From NCBI RefSeq assembly GCF_025398335.1, contig NZ_JAODOO010000003.1, positions 124,001 through 188,000 on the forward strand: 64,000 nucleotides of DNA, written 5' to 3'. Under the pieces are notes generated by a model, which was not told the DNA's origin, made no database searches, and saw only the letters and a list, made by a program, of their open reading frames with translations. Shown here one piece after another: positions 47,388 to 56,463 of the stretch. The position numbers were made by a program, and so were the translations under genes. Position 1 is the stretch's first letter. Every line of letters starts with the position of its first letter. Source of the stretch: Clostridium sp. CX1. Lineage in GTDB: Bacteria > Bacillota > Clostridia > Clostridiales > Clostridiaceae.

Positions 47388-47534
47388 TTACAAAACTAAT
47401 CAAAAGAAATATTTAGATTTTTTAAAGCAATAATGATTTAATATACATATTTATGGTAGACTATAAATTAATGAAAATGACACATAGTTTCATAAGTTAG
47501 GCTTATGTTGTAAAAATGTGAAGAGGTGATTCTT

Positions 47535-48269
47535 TTGAATGTAATTATATGTGAAGACAGACAAGAAAATATAAAAGAAATTTCACGAATAACAAAATCC
47601 TTTTTTGAAGATAAAGGTTTGGAATGCAACATTAAAGCATTTAAAAATTATGAAGAAACAGTAAATTATATTAAAGCTTTAAATTCATATGAGGATTGTT
47701 TGTATATTTTAGATATAGACTTAAAACAGGATAAAAATGGATTGTTGCTGGGGAGAGAGATAAGAAATATTGATGAATATGAGGGAGAAATGATATATGT
47801 TACTGCTCATGTTCATCAAATGCAAAGTGTATTTAAATATAAGCTTAAAATACTGGATTTTATAGACAAAGGCTATAATATGGAAAATAGCCTTAAGGAA
47901 GCACTTGATGTATATTCTAAAATTTATAAGGAAAAGATTCAAAGCAAATCTTTAATATTTAAAGTTGGTGGAAATGTATTTATGATAAAGCCTTCCGATA
48001 TTATCTGTTTAGAAACAGATAAGAGCAAAAAGAAAATTATTATCTACACAACTAAAGAACAAGTATGTATAAACTTGACTTTAAAAGAAATTCAAGAGAA
48101 GCTTTCAAATGAGTTCATACAAATTCATAGAAGTATAATTGTAAACAAAGAGCATATCAAAAAGATTGAAAACATTGATGATAATTTATATGTAGTTCTT
48201 ACTGGCGATATAAGAGAAATTGTCTCCAAGAGAAGAGAAAAGGAGATAAGGGGATGCATTACACAATAG
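47535..48269 (+). CDS. AgrA/ComE-type LytTR response regulator
   Basis: This 244-residue regulator has a receiver domain (1-125) with the acidic pair in VIICED and phospho-acceptor Asp60 in LYILDIDLKQD, then a LytTR DNA-binding domain (about 140-240; IICLETDKSKKKIIIYT, FIQIHRSIIVNKEHIKKIE). The receiver style LDIDL is that of AgrA and ComE. The start is TTG 47535 with AGAGGTGAT just upstream; a GTG at 47526 lies inside that site. The stop overlaps the kinase gene by 16 bases, so the pair is cotranslated. Confidence 0.9.
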   Translation: MNVIICEDRQENIKEISRITKSFFEDKGLECNIKAFKNYEETVNYIKALNSYEDCLYILDIDLKQDKNGLLLGREIRNIDEYEGEMIYVTAHVHQMQSVFKYKLKILDFIDKGYNMENSLKEALDVYSKIYKEKIQSKSLIFKVGGNVFMIKPSDIICLETDKSKKKIIIYTTKEQVCINLTLKEIQEKLSNEFIQIHRSIIVNKEHIKKIENIDDNLYVVLTGDIREIVSKRREKEIRGCITQ

Positions 48270-49552
48270 CAACTACACTAGTACAGACTTATCTTATATA
48301 TGCTTTTTATAATAAAAAGGTAAGGGTTAATATTAATGGAATTTGTGCAGTAGTATTAGTCATACTTATTAAGCCTACTGTTATGGCATTTTTAAAAGAT
48401 AACTTTTTATCCTTTATATTTGTATGGTTTTGTAATTACATTATAACCTATTTCTCTATTGGGAAGAATTTTAAACAAAATCTGGAGCTTTCCTTTTTTG
48501 TTGAATTAATTACTTTAATGGCTTACTACATGAGTGCAGGCATAGTGCTTATTTTGGGATATACCATAAGTATAAAAGATATATTTAACTTTAATATATT
48601 GTTTTATAACGTCAATTTTTACTTTATATTAATTTACTTAGCTATCATGATAGCTTTCGGATTACTTAGAAGATATATTCCCCTAAGTTTTTCTGAAGAG
48701 GATGTAAAGAACAGAAACTTTAACGGCATATATATCATTATGGCTATTAATATACTAATAAAGATAATAAATGACTTAAATGTGAACTATGGAATTAAAT
48801 TAATTTCCTTTGTTTCTATAAACTTCTTTATTATAGTTTTTTATATTATAAATGATGAATTAAACATTAAAAAAGTAAAAGATGAATTGGAATTGAATGA
48901 AAAGGAGAAGAGAATTAAAGAACTAACTCTCTATATAGGAACTATAGAAAAATTAGTGGAAAAGTATAGAGAGTTTAAGCATGATTATAAAAACATATTG
49001 CTGGGCATTGGAGCAGAAAGTTTAAATGAGAATAATTTATTAGACAAACTAAATAGAGAGATAGTAGGGGATAAGAGCTATGATGCATTTTTAAATTTAA
49101 AGGATGTAAATTATAGTACTCTAAAATCTATGCTCTCATACTATATTATGTTAAGTATTAAAAAAGCCATAGATGTCAGCTTAATAGTTATAGGAGATGT
49201 AAAAGAAACTCATATACCTGAGCTGGAATTTTCTAGGACTATGGGAATTATACTAGAAAATGCTTTAGAGGAAGCTTCGGAAAATGAGGATAAGAGAGTG
49301 GAAATTTATGTAGAGGTAATTAATGATGACTTAAATATCACAGTAGCAAATACTTTTAAGGGTGGAAAAGTAAACTTAACTGAAATTTATGAGAGAGGAT
49401 ACTCTAGTAAGGGAGAGGATAGAGGATTAGGCCTTTATATACTTAAGGATATAGTTGATAAAAATCCTAACATGACTTTGAATACATTTATAAGGGAAGA
49501 AATGTTTGTTCAAGATTTAACCATTTTCTCTCCTAAGAAAAAGGTTAAATAA
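48254..49552 (+). CDS. AgrC-type sensor histidine kinase
   Basis: This 432-residue membrane kinase has about six N-terminal helices (1-200) and a cytoplasmic part with the phospho-acceptor His243 in REFKHDYKNILLG, then a GHKL ATPase (ILENALEEASEN N box, GYSSKGEDRGLGLYIL G box). This is the AgrC/ComD pattern that normally senses a peptide pheromone. No agrB (peptide-processing) or agrD gene is nearby, so it is an orphan pair with the regulator before it. Its signal and targets are unknown; the divergent flavoprotein cluster and the downstream MFS are the obvious candidates. Confidence 0.88.
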   Translation: MHYTIATTLVQTYLIYAFYNKKVRVNINGICAVVLVILIKPTVMAFLKDNFLSFIFVWFCNYIITYFSIGKNFKQNLELSFFVELITLMAYYMSAGIVLILGYTISIKDIFNFNILFYNVNFYFILIYLAIMIAFGLLRRYIPLSFSEEDVKNRNFNGIYIIMAINILIKIINDLNVNYGIKLISFVSINFFIIVFYIINDELNIKKVKDELELNEKEKRIKELTLYIGTIEKLVEKYREFKHDYKNILLGIGAESLNENNLLDKLNREIVGDKSYDAFLNLKDVNYSTLKSMLSYYIMLSIKKAIDVSLIVIGDVKETHIPELEFSRTMGIILENALEEASENEDKRVEIYVEVINDDLNITVANTFKGGKVNLTEIYERGYSSKGEDRGLGLYILKDIVDKNPNMTLNTFIREEMFVQDLTIFSPKKKVK

Positions 49553-49579
49553 AAACAAAATAACATAGTATGAAGTGGA

Positions 49580-49624
49580 AAATAAGAATAGGCTGGGGTT
49601 TTAAATCCCAGCTTATTCTTATTT
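49580..49624 (+). terminator. Terminator after the two-component pair
   Basis: AAATAAGAATAGGCTGGG pairs with CCCAGCTTATTCTTATTT (18 bp, one G-U), with T-rich right arm. The following 49625-49805 shows no feature I can support. Confidence 0.8.
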
Positions 49625-49805
49625 GAATGAATCCAGGAATATAGCCACTCTCTGATTTCACAGAGTTTGTATGGGAGTATTAGAGCCGATAGTTAATCAG
49701 ATAAGCTTCATGTTCAGAACAAAAAATAACCTCCTAACGTAACAAAATATTGAACTCAAGGAACCAGCGGAAACGTTCGAGGAAATGGTATTTTAACTTT
49801 TTGCT

Positions 49806-49919
49806 AATAGGTATAATATGAAATCATTGATAAAACTTTAATTAAAAACTGATCAAGACACTAGTACTAGTAAATGAATTTTTTACCTATTTAGTGACTC
49901 TGAGGAATTATACCTATTA
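49806..49919 (+). promoter_or_regulatory. Three AATAGGTA/TACCTATT sites before the MFS gene
   Basis: TAATAGGTATAAT at 49805-49817 and its exact reverse complement ATTATACCTATTA at 49907-49919 flank a third core TACCTATT at 49884-49891. The first contains a TATAAT that may be the -10 box. A 12-base palindrome ACTAGTACTAGT (49860-49871) lies between. Together they look like a regulated promoter for the MFS-M20 genes. Confidence 0.5.
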
Positions 49920-49959
49920 AATTGAGGAAGTAAAAAATAAGTGTTAGGAGGAAAAAAAT

Positions 49960-51360
49960 ATGACAAACTATAAAGGCAATGATCGTTTATTATTTGGAAT
50001 GATTCTTGGTGTAGCAACCTACTGGTTATTCGCAAGTGCTATAACTGCAGGTGTACCACCACTAACTCGTGACTTAGGGATTTCAAGCTCTGTTGTTAGT
50101 ACTGCAGTTAGTATTACAGCATTAATTTGTGGTGTTAGTATTGTGACAGCAGGAGGAATTGCTGATAAAGTAGGAAGAGTTAAGATTACTCAAGTTGGAT
50201 TTATATTAAGTATTATTGGTTCCATATTTTGTGCAATGGCACAAGGGCAGACCCTTCTTATTATAGGTCGTGTTATTCAAGGGTTATCAGGTGCATTAAT
50301 TATGCCAGCTACTCTAGCTCTTATAAATGCTTATTATCCAGGTGAAGCTCGTCCTCGTGCCCTAAGCTTTTGGTCTTTAGCTTCTTGGGGTGGAAGCAGT
50401 ATAGCTAACTTCTTTGGTGGAGCAGTAGTGTCAGTATTAAGCTGGCGTTGGTTATTTTGGCTTACTGTTCCAGTAGCATTGATGGGTATGTTTTTAATTA
50501 AAGATACTCCAGAAAGTAAAATTAATAGCGGAGAAAAACAAAGCATTGACTATTTTGGAATCACTACTTTAGTATTAGCGTTACTTTCATTAAATTTAGT
50601 TGTTACTCGTGGTAGACAGTTTGGATGGACTAGTCCTATTATTCTTTCGTTAATAGCTGCTTTTGTAATTTTATTTGCTGCCTTCCTATTTATAGAACGC
50701 AGACAGAAGGCTCCATTGGTTGATTTATCCCTATTTAGCAGCAGAGGTTATAATGCTGCTGTAATTTCAAATTTTTTACTTAATATGTGTGCAGGATGTT
50801 TATTTATCCTAATGCCGTATGTTCAAACAGGACGTGGGTTGACTTCATTCCAAAGTGGATTATTGACAATTGGTTATTTAGTTGCAATAGTGTCAACAAT
50901 TCGTGTAGGTGAAAAAGTGATGCTTAAGACAGGGGCACGTATGCCAATGGCTATAGGAACTTTTATAGCTGCAGCAGGGATTTTACTAATGTCACTAACT
51001 TTCTTACCAAATTCACTATATTTTGCATCTGCTTTTATTGGTCTTGCTATTATGGGAGTTGGCTTCGGGTTTTATGCTACTCCATCCACGAACACTGCAG
51101 TTGGAAATGTTCCTCAGGAAAAAGCCGGTTCTGCATCAGGTATTTATAAAATGGCAAGTTCTTTAGGTGGAAGTTTTGGAGTTGCAATTTCTGGAGCAGT
51201 ATCAACTGCTATTCTTATGAATGATAAAACAGCTCAGCATTTAGCTGCTGGATGGGGATTAGGGGTTAGTGTAATTGCAGGAACTATATCACTAATTGCT
51301 GTATTACTGTTAGTACCTAAGGCAAAGAAAAAAGAAGATATACAAAAGAAGGCTGCTTAA
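49960..51360 (+). CDS. MFS multidrug exporter, 14-helix (DHA2-like)
   Basis: This 466-residue transporter has 14 predicted helices, the DHA2/EmrB-QacA arrangement. Motif A is at GGIADKVGRVKITQVG, and RVIQGLSGALIMPATLALI and LGGSFGVAISGAVST are typical of the group. The substrate is not readable. TTAGGAGG precedes ATG 49960. Arginine codons here are mostly CGT (for example in GEARPRAL and VVTRGRQF), whereas neighbours use AGA, which points to acquisition by transfer. It is followed after 70 bases by an M20 amidohydrolase and may export its product or substrate. Confidence 0.9.
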   Translation: MTNYKGNDRLLFGMILGVATYWLFASAITAGVPPLTRDLGISSSVVSTAVSITALICGVSIVTAGGIADKVGRVKITQVGFILSIIGSIFCAMAQGQTLLIIGRVIQGLSGALIMPATLALINAYYPGEARPRALSFWSLASWGGSSIANFFGGAVVSVLSWRWLFWLTVPVALMGMFLIKDTPESKINSGEKQSIDYFGITTLVLALLSLNLVVTRGRQFGWTSPIILSLIAAFVILFAAFLFIERRQKAPLVDLSLFSSRGYNAAVISNFLLNMCAGCLFILMPYVQTGRGLTSFQSGLLTIGYLVAIVSTIRVGEKVMLKTGARMPMAIGTFIAAAGILLMSLTFLPNSLYFASAFIGLAIMGVGFGFYATPSTNTAVGNVPQEKAGSASGIYKMASSLGGSFGVAISGAVSTAILMNDKTAQHLAAGWGLGVSVIAGTISLIAVLLLVPKAKKKEDIQKKAA

Positions 51361-51429
51361 GCTTAGAACCCTATGGTCTCTAGATAGCTAAGTGTGTCAA
51401 TATTGTGAAATAGGAAGGAGTTTTTTAAA

Positions 51430-52596
51430 ATGTCAAATATATTAGATAAGGCTAAGTCTATTGAAGCCTATGTAATAAACTTCAGAAGAGATTTACATGA
51501 AAACCCTGAGCTTAGTGGACAAGAATTTAAAACTCAAGAAAAGATCATGAGAGAATTGGATAAGTTGGGAATAACATATAAAAAAGTTGGAAATACTTCT
51601 TTAATAGCCACATTAAAAGGTGGAAAACCTGGCAAAACTGTAGCTTTAAGAGGAGACATAGATGCGATTCCTGTAAAGGAAGAATCAGGTGTTGAATTTA
51701 CATCTAAAAATCCAGGAGTGATGCATGCTTGTGGTCACGATGCTCATGCCTCTATGCTTCTTGGTGCTGCTAAAATACTATCTGAGATGAAAGATAACAT
51801 ATCTGGTGAAATAAGATTCTTCTTCCAGGAAGGGGAGGAAACCTTTTCTGGTGCCAAAAAGATAATAGAAGAAGGAGGAATGGATGGAGTTGATGCTTGT
51901 TTGGGCATGCATGGAATGCCAGGCTTAGAGACAGGATATGTAGATATGACCCCAGGATATAGAATGGCAGGTTGTGATACTATTTATGTTAAGTTTGAAG
52001 GAGTATCAGGTCACGGCTCAGTTCCACATCTTGCAAAGGATACCATTCATCCTGCATGTGTCTTTGTTACAGATCTTCAGGGGATAGTTACTAAAAATAT
52101 TGATGCTCAGGAGCCAATAGTGATTTCTGTAGGAAAGTTCATCGGAGGTACGAAGGCAAACGTGGTTGCCAAGTATACAGAGATTGATATTTCAATGAGA
52201 TACTTTAATCCAAAGGTTAGAGAAACTGCCCATGAAGCAATAAAGAGACATGCAAAGGCAATTGCAGATGCGTACGAACTTAATGTCGATGTAATTATAG
52301 AAGAAAGTGCACTTAGCCTTTACAATGATGATGAGTTATCAATACTTGCTGATAAAAGTTGTACAAAAGTCTTTGGAGAAGGTAAAAATATAGCCTTGCC
52401 TAGATTAATGGGATCAGAGGATATGCCTTATTATTTCCAGCATGCTAAAGGAGTTTATGCAATGCTTGGCTATAGAAACGAAGAAAAAGAAACCATATAC
52501 TTCCCGCACCATGAGAAGTTTAAGATTGATGAAGATTACCTAAAGTATGGAACAGCATTACATGTACAATTTGCATTGGATTTTTTAAGTCAATAA
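51430..52596 (+). CDS. M20-family amidohydrolase/peptidase
   Basis: This 388-residue metal-dependent hydrolase belongs to the M20D group that cleaves N-acyl or N-acetyl amino acids and similar amides. The family blocks are NFRRDLHENPELSGQEF, RGDIDAIPVKEESG, MHACGHDAHASMLLGAAKIL, the catalytic Glu pair QEGEE, the dimerisation-domain SGHGSVPHLAKDTIHPA and LMGSEDMPYYF. It starts at ATG 51430 with AGGAAGGAG. AGA codons dominate, unlike in the MFS gene before it. Cytoplasmic; the substrate is unknown. Confidence 0.93.
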   Translation: MSNILDKAKSIEAYVINFRRDLHENPELSGQEFKTQEKIMRELDKLGITYKKVGNTSLIATLKGGKPGKTVALRGDIDAIPVKEESGVEFTSKNPGVMHACGHDAHASMLLGAAKILSEMKDNISGEIRFFFQEGEETFSGAKKIIEEGGMDGVDACLGMHGMPGLETGYVDMTPGYRMAGCDTIYVKFEGVSGHGSVPHLAKDTIHPACVFVTDLQGIVTKNIDAQEPIVISVGKFIGGTKANVVAKYTEIDISMRYFNPKVRETAHEAIKRHAKAIADAYELNVDVIIEESALSLYNDDELSILADKSCTKVFGEGKNIALPRLMGSEDMPYYFQHAKGVYAMLGYRNEEKETIYFPHHEKFKIDEDYLKYGTALHVQFALDFLSQ

Positions 52597-52633
52597 TGAG
52601 CTATTGTCATAATTTGCAGTAGGCTGAATATAT

Positions 52634-52680
52634 AGCTATAGATAAGTCATCTTTCGGTGATGCTTATCTATAGCTTTTAA
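52634..52680 (+). terminator. Terminator after the M20 gene
   Basis: AGCTATAGATAAG and CTTATCTATAGCT form a 13-bp stem with further pairing in the loop, followed by TTTT. It also stands between the converging marR gene. Confidence 0.75.
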
Positions 52681-52695
52681 AAAACTAATAAATTA

Positions 52696-53154
52696 TTAAT
52701 TCATCTTACTATACCATTCATTAAAATATATATTAACTTCATTTAATAGTTCAATTAATAATTCACTTTGTTGTTTCCCTAATTTTTCTATAAGACCAGA
52801 AAATAAAACATCAAAGTATTCATTTATATCATGTAGTATTTTTTTACCGCTATCAGTTAATATTATTTCAACAAATCTTTTATCATTTTCGTTAACATAT
52901 CTTTCTATGTAACCTTTATCAGTTAAATTTTTTACTAACTCAGTAGTAGTTGGAGAAGTAATAGATAAGGTTTTGCTAATGTTGGAGACACTTACTCTAT
53001 AATCTTTTTCTCGAGAAAGATGCTCTATACAAAGTAAAACTCGAGCTTCGCTTTTTTTTATTCCCATTAAAGTTTGATTACGTCTCTCAAGCCTTGCTAA
53101 ATTTTCAAATGTATCTATAAATCTTTTAATATTTATATTTGATTGTTTATCCAA
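52696..53154 (-). CDS. MarR-family transcriptional regulator
   Basis: This 152-residue MarR protein has its reading helix in VSNISKTLSITSPTTTELVK and a wing at NENDKRFVEIILTDSGKK. The start codon is TTG 53154, set by GAGGTGA six bases upstream. It converges on the MFS-M20 pair and may regulate it, but I found no operator shared with that promoter. No inverted repeat stands out before its own gene. The stretch 53160-53383 holds only a 36-codon frame (53205-53315) without a ribosome site. Confidence 0.9.
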   Translation of the reverse strand: MDKQSNINIKRFIDTFENLARLERRNQTLMGIKKSEARVLLCIEHLSREKDYRVSVSNISKTLSITSPTTTELVKNLTDKGYIERYVNENDKRFVEIILTDSGKKILHDINEYFDVLFSGLIEKLGKQQSELLIELLNEVNIYFNEWYSKMN

Positions 53155-53383
53155 GAAAATTCACCTCGTTGAGTATATATTAATTTAAAAAAGTAGATTT
53201 GTCTATGAGTTTTAAATTTTTATTTACAGATTTACTGATAAGAATAATGAAGAAATATGTTGCAGATAAAATAGAAAATGATATATTAAATAAAGTGTTA
53301 GCTTGTGCAAATTAGAAGTGGTTTTATTTAGCTTTGGATAGTATTTTCTAGTTCGTCGTCAAAGGCACAAAAATGGTAATAAA

Positions 53384-53412
53384 AAAGACTCTACAAAAGC
53401 TGTAGAGTCTTT
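53384..53412 (-). terminator. Terminator of tRNA-Gln
   Basis: On the minus strand AAAGACTCTACA and TGTAGAGTCTTT form a perfect 12-bp stem followed by T-rich TTTATTACC (six T in all with the stem end). Confidence 0.85.
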
Positions 53413-53420
53413 GATTCGTA

Positions 53421-53496
53421 TGGCTGCCCATGCAGGATTCGAACCTACACAATGCCTGAGTCAGAGTCAGGTGCCTTACCATTTGGCTAATGGGCA
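53421..53496 (-). tRNA. tRNA-Gln (CTG)
   Basis: On the minus strand, acceptor TGCCCAT/ATGGGCA, anticodon stem CCTGA/TCAGG with loop CTCTGAC (anticodon CTG), T arm GTAGG-TTCGAAT-CCTGC, discriminator G and encoded CCA. It reads CAG codons. Confidence 0.95.
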
Positions 53497-53518
53497 ATAT
53501 TATTGTAAAGACAATAAT

Positions 53519-53546
53519 ATTATATCACAAGTTTTAAGCATATCAA
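53519..53546 (-). promoter_or_regulatory. tRNA-Gln promoter
   Basis: On the minus strand TTGATA (53546-53541), 16 bp, TATAAT (53524-53519) with an extended TGA before the -10. Confidence 0.82.
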
Positions 53547-53706
53547 TAGATTTTGTGGAAATATATGTATTTTAATTATAGCAATCTTAAATACATAAAC
53601 TGTGACTTTATAAGAAATATCAATAGGTATTTCTTATAAGATTCAATTAAGGAAGATATAAACAAAGGCTTCTTCCACAGTGCTATTAACTTTTATTAAA
53701 TAAAGA

Positions 53707-54231
53707 TTAAAAGTTATCTCTATTTTTAATAAAGTACTTATTAGAATAACTTATAAACATAGTTAGCACATAGTCAAATATTAAAAACACTATCTGGGCT
53801 CCAATTATAAGAATATATAAAGGAATATATATATTTAATAGGTTTGGGAAAAAAAGTTTATATGATAGAAACAACAATGCTAAAGTTATATTAAAAAATA
53901 CTAGTTTTAATATAATTTCGATATAAGACTTTCTAATTCTCTCAATGTAATACTTAACTATTCCATACAACCCGAAAAATATTATATAGGCCACTACTGT
54001 ATTTCTAAGGCCGCAAATAACTAACGAAAGTAATGAAGTAGCAAAGTAGATTACTACCGCATTTTTAAAGCTAGTTGTAATAACAGATAGAGGTATGATA
54101 CAGGAAGCTACAGCAAGGAGGTAAGCCTTATTTACTGGAACTATAGTGCTTAGGTAAACTAAAATAACACCTATAGCAGTAAAAAGACCTCCTTTAGCTA
54201 TATCAACGGTTTTTCTTCTTGTAGAAGTCAT
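53707..54231 (-). CDS. Integral membrane protein of unknown family
   Basis: This 174-residue protein has about five to six hydrophobic helices and few charged residues; it begins MTSTRRKTVDIAKGGLFTAI. The overall look (a basic N-terminus then AKGGLFTAIGVILVYL) recalls ECF-type S components, but no family motif can be fixed. The start is set at ATG 54231; an in-frame TTG at 54255 would overlap the end of the J-domain gene and has no ribosome site. It is the last gene of the CYTH-DUF5685-J-domain operon. Confidence 0.7.
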   Translation of the reverse strand: MTSTRRKTVDIAKGGLFTAIGVILVYLSTIVPVNKAYLLAVASCIIPLSVITTSFKNAVVIYFATSLLSLVICGLRNTVVAYIIFFGLYGIVKYYIERIRKSYIEIILKLVFFNITLALLFLSYKLFFPNLLNIYIPLYILIIGAQIVFLIFDYVLTMFISYSNKYFIKNRDNF

Positions 54232-54248
54232 GTCTTTACACAGCCTTT

Positions 54249-54851
54249 CTAACAACAGTCAATGAAATCTCCACCACCACATTCGCAGCAGCAATCAAGG
54301 CAGTACAAGGTAGCACAAATATCACATAATCCACGATCTTTACCTCTATTGTTATAGTAAGGCTCTCTATAGGAATTATTCATATGACTTAATCTGTTAA
54401 ATTCATCTCTGTACTTAAAGTTATTAGGAGATAGTCTACAAGCTAGGTTTAAATAGTTATAAGCTTCATTATGCCAACCCTTTCTCATACTAAGCAATCC
54501 CATTAAGTAATTCCATTCAGCATCTCTAGTGGTAACTCTTTTAAGCTGGTCCTCTGCTCTACCTAAGTTGCCGTTTCTTATGTCCATTTCGATAGTTTGA
54601 TAAGAATTTGAACTATAGCTGCTTTGATTAGAGTTTCCATAGCTATTGTATTGAGAGGATTCTGGAGCGTTACTCATTAAGTAATCATAGGCTTCGTTAA
54701 GCTCTTTTAATTTATCTTCAGCTAAATCACGCAGTGGATTATTACCATATTGATCAGGATGGTACTTTTTTACCAGTTCTCTATAAGCTTTTTTTATCTC
54801 GTCCTTTGAAGCATTTTTTCTTACTTCCAGCACCTCATATGGATCTCTCAT
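54249..54851 (-). CDS. J-domain protein with Cys-rich tail
   Basis: This 200-residue protein has an N-terminal J domain (1-65) with HPD at 31-33 ([13 protein letters not shown]), which stimulates an Hsp70 (DnaK-type) ATPase. A Ser/Asn/Tyr-rich linker (66-95) leads to a TPR-like helical part (96-160). The last about 30 residues hold nine or so cysteines ([19 protein letters not shown]), a likely metal or Fe-S site. It lacks the DnaJ Gly/Phe and zinc-finger architecture. ATG 54851 is chosen with AGGGGTG about nine bases upstream; it overlaps the DUF5685 gene by 17 bases. Confidence 0.88.
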   Translation of the reverse strand: MRDPYEVLEVRKNASKDEIKKAYRELVKKYHPDQYGNNPLRDLAEDKLKELNEAYDYLMSNAPESSQYNSYGNSNQSSYSSNSYQTIEMDIRNGNLGRAEDQLKRVTTRDAEWNYLMGLLSMRKGWHNEAYNYLNLACRLSPNNFKYRDEFNRLSHMNNSYREPYYNNRGKDRGLCDICATLYCLDCCCECGGGDFIDCC

Positions 54852-55713
54852 TTTTACATACACCCCTTTTAAACACTTTATCCATTTTCTCTAAAAGACC
54901 AAATTGGAGAATGTTATATAGTAAATCTTCATTCTTCTTTAAAGGAAGTTTATTTAAGTAGTACATACATTGAGCTGCACTGGTACCTAAAATAAAGTCT
55001 ATTCTATCCTCGATTTCTTTTGAAAATTCAATATAAGACTTTTTACCTTTGTTAAAGCAGCTGTTTATAACATTAAACTTTTTATCTCTCATATCCCTCT
55101 CTAAGTCATCCCATCCATCTATGATATAGATCCACTTACCAAGATTGTATCCAAGCCAGTATAGATTTTCTTTATTTTCATCATTTCTATAGGCTGATAG
55201 TATAAAACCTGTAAGCTCTCCAAAGGGATGAGATATTTCATCAATAGACCTATTTTGTGGATTTGACTCAATTTTATATAATTCATTTAGTGTATTCTCT
55301 ATATAATTTAAGTGACTGCGAAAATTTGATGACATTTTATTTAAGTATCTTTTAAAAAGCAAAGAAAAAATTTTGCTTTTCGTTGAATTATCATCATTTA
55401 TATTATCTACAAATTTATAATAACTTAATGCAGTATTGCAAAAGGCTGCATATTCTAAGCTTTGGTTATCTATGATGCTTATTTTTTTTCTAAATCCATG
55501 CATAGCACAAACCTTTTTACTGTAGATAGGAATGTCATCATTCAAGGAGTCTAAAAGTATAGCCAAGAAAGTCATATCATAGTTAAGTGCAGCTCTAGGG
55601 ATATTGCCTATAGTGGTCTTTATAGAGCGGCACAATCCGCAGTAGTAAGCCTTGAATTTTTCATAGTCCTTTATTTTAAGCTCCATTTTGCAAGGAGTAA
55701 CGTAACCAAACAT
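54835..55713 (-). CDS. DUF5685 protein
   Basis: This 292-residue, mostly helical cytoplasmic protein begins [20 protein letters not shown] and has an early CxxC ([14 protein letters not shown], residues 24-27) and further cysteines near 69 (KVCAMHGF) and 91 ([10 protein letters not shown]). The segment [20 protein letters not shown] resembles the Asp-rich helices of all-helical enzymes, but no function is known for DUF5685. It is cotranscribed with a CYTH gene before it (22-base gap) and a J-domain gene after it (overlap), so a joint role is likely. TAGGAGAAG precedes ATG 55713. Confidence 0.8.
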   Translation of the reverse strand: MFGYVTPCKMELKIKDYEKFKAYYCGLCRSIKTTIGNIPRAALNYDMTFLAILLDSLNDDIPIYSKKVCAMHGFRKKISIIDNQSLEYAAFCNTALSYYKFVDNINDDNSTKSKIFSLLFKRYLNKMSSNFRSHLNYIENTLNELYKIESNPQNRSIDEISHPFGELTGFILSAYRNDENKENLYWLGYNLGKWIYIIDGWDDLERDMRDKKFNVINSCFNKGKKSYIEFSKEIEDRIDFILGTSAAQCMYYLNKLPLKKNEDLLYNILQFGLLEKMDKVFKRGVCKNERSI

Positions 55714-55735
55714 TTAACTTCTCCTATAGTGTAGT

Positions 55736-56293
55736 TTAGACATTTTCTACTAATCCAGTAATATTTAATTCTTTTAGGATATCATATATAGTCTTTGAAG
55801 TAGTATCTTCCATGGTATATCCTAGGAGTTTAACTACTTCTTCTAATTCCGTATCATCTGATGTTTCGATTTCAATGTAAGGGAAAGGACAAAAGGACTT
55901 TTCATTTATGTCAATTTCAACTAAGGTATTTTTATACTTATAACTTTCTCTATACTTTTTTACTGATTGAACAAGCTCCAAGCCTAGGGACTTAAATATA
56001 TTTTCACCAGCTTTTGAATCTAATATTTCAGTTTCATTTTCCTCCATTACTTTATACTTATCTTGACTTAGCAATTTCTTTGTAGTCATGTAGTATCTAT
56101 TATTATTCTTTATTAGATCCTCCACTATTCTTATTCTTGCATAACCTTTATTACTTAATAGTCTTCTATCACCAAAGTCAAAAAGGTTGTTTATTTGATT
56201 TTCTTCTTTAACTTTAGTAGCGTTGATCTGGTTAAGTTTTGTTCTTATATTATCTACATCAATATTAATTATTCTTGTTTCAAATTCTTTCAC
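55736..56293 (-). CDS. CYTH-domain protein (CyaB-like)
   Basis: This 185-residue protein has the CYTH (CyaB-thiamine triphosphatase) fold: N-terminal EFETRI (ExExK-like), then YARIRIVEDL, MTTKKLLSQDKYKVMEENET, YKNTLVEIDIN and FPYIEIET lining the triphosphate tunnel with alternating Glu, Lys and Arg. Members hydrolyse or cyclise triphosphates using Mg2+; the substrate here is not known. The start is GTG 56293 with AGGTGAT upstream; a GTG at 56302 overlaps that site. It is the first gene of the operon that runs to 53707. Confidence 0.87.
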   Translation of the reverse strand: MKEFETRIINIDVDNIRTKLNQINATKVKEENQINNLFDFGDRRLLSNKGYARIRIVEDLIKNNNRYYMTTKKLLSQDKYKVMEENETEILDSKAGENIFKSLGLELVQSVKKYRESYKYKNTLVEIDINEKSFCPFPYIEIETSDDTELEEVVKLLGYTMEDTTSKTIYDILKELNITGLVENV

Positions 56294-56463
56294 TTTAATC
56301 ACCTGCTTTATAGTATTTATATATTATAAGTTTTCCTCTTAAGTGATATTATATCATTAAAGTAGTAATAACTGGTATAATATGTTTACAAGTAAAAATA
56401 GGTTAGTAACTTAAAAACATTATTATAGTAAATACCTATATCTAAGATTAAGGGGGATTGATT

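Noticed and set aside
49671-49742. 23-codon ORF as an AgrD-like peptide for the orphan kinase
   Set aside because: No ribosome site, no amphipathic leader, no Cys/Ser ring motif and no agrB.
53205-53315. 36-codon ORF downstream of the marR promoter region
   Set aside because: No ribosome site and no recognisable protein; probably chance or a remnant.
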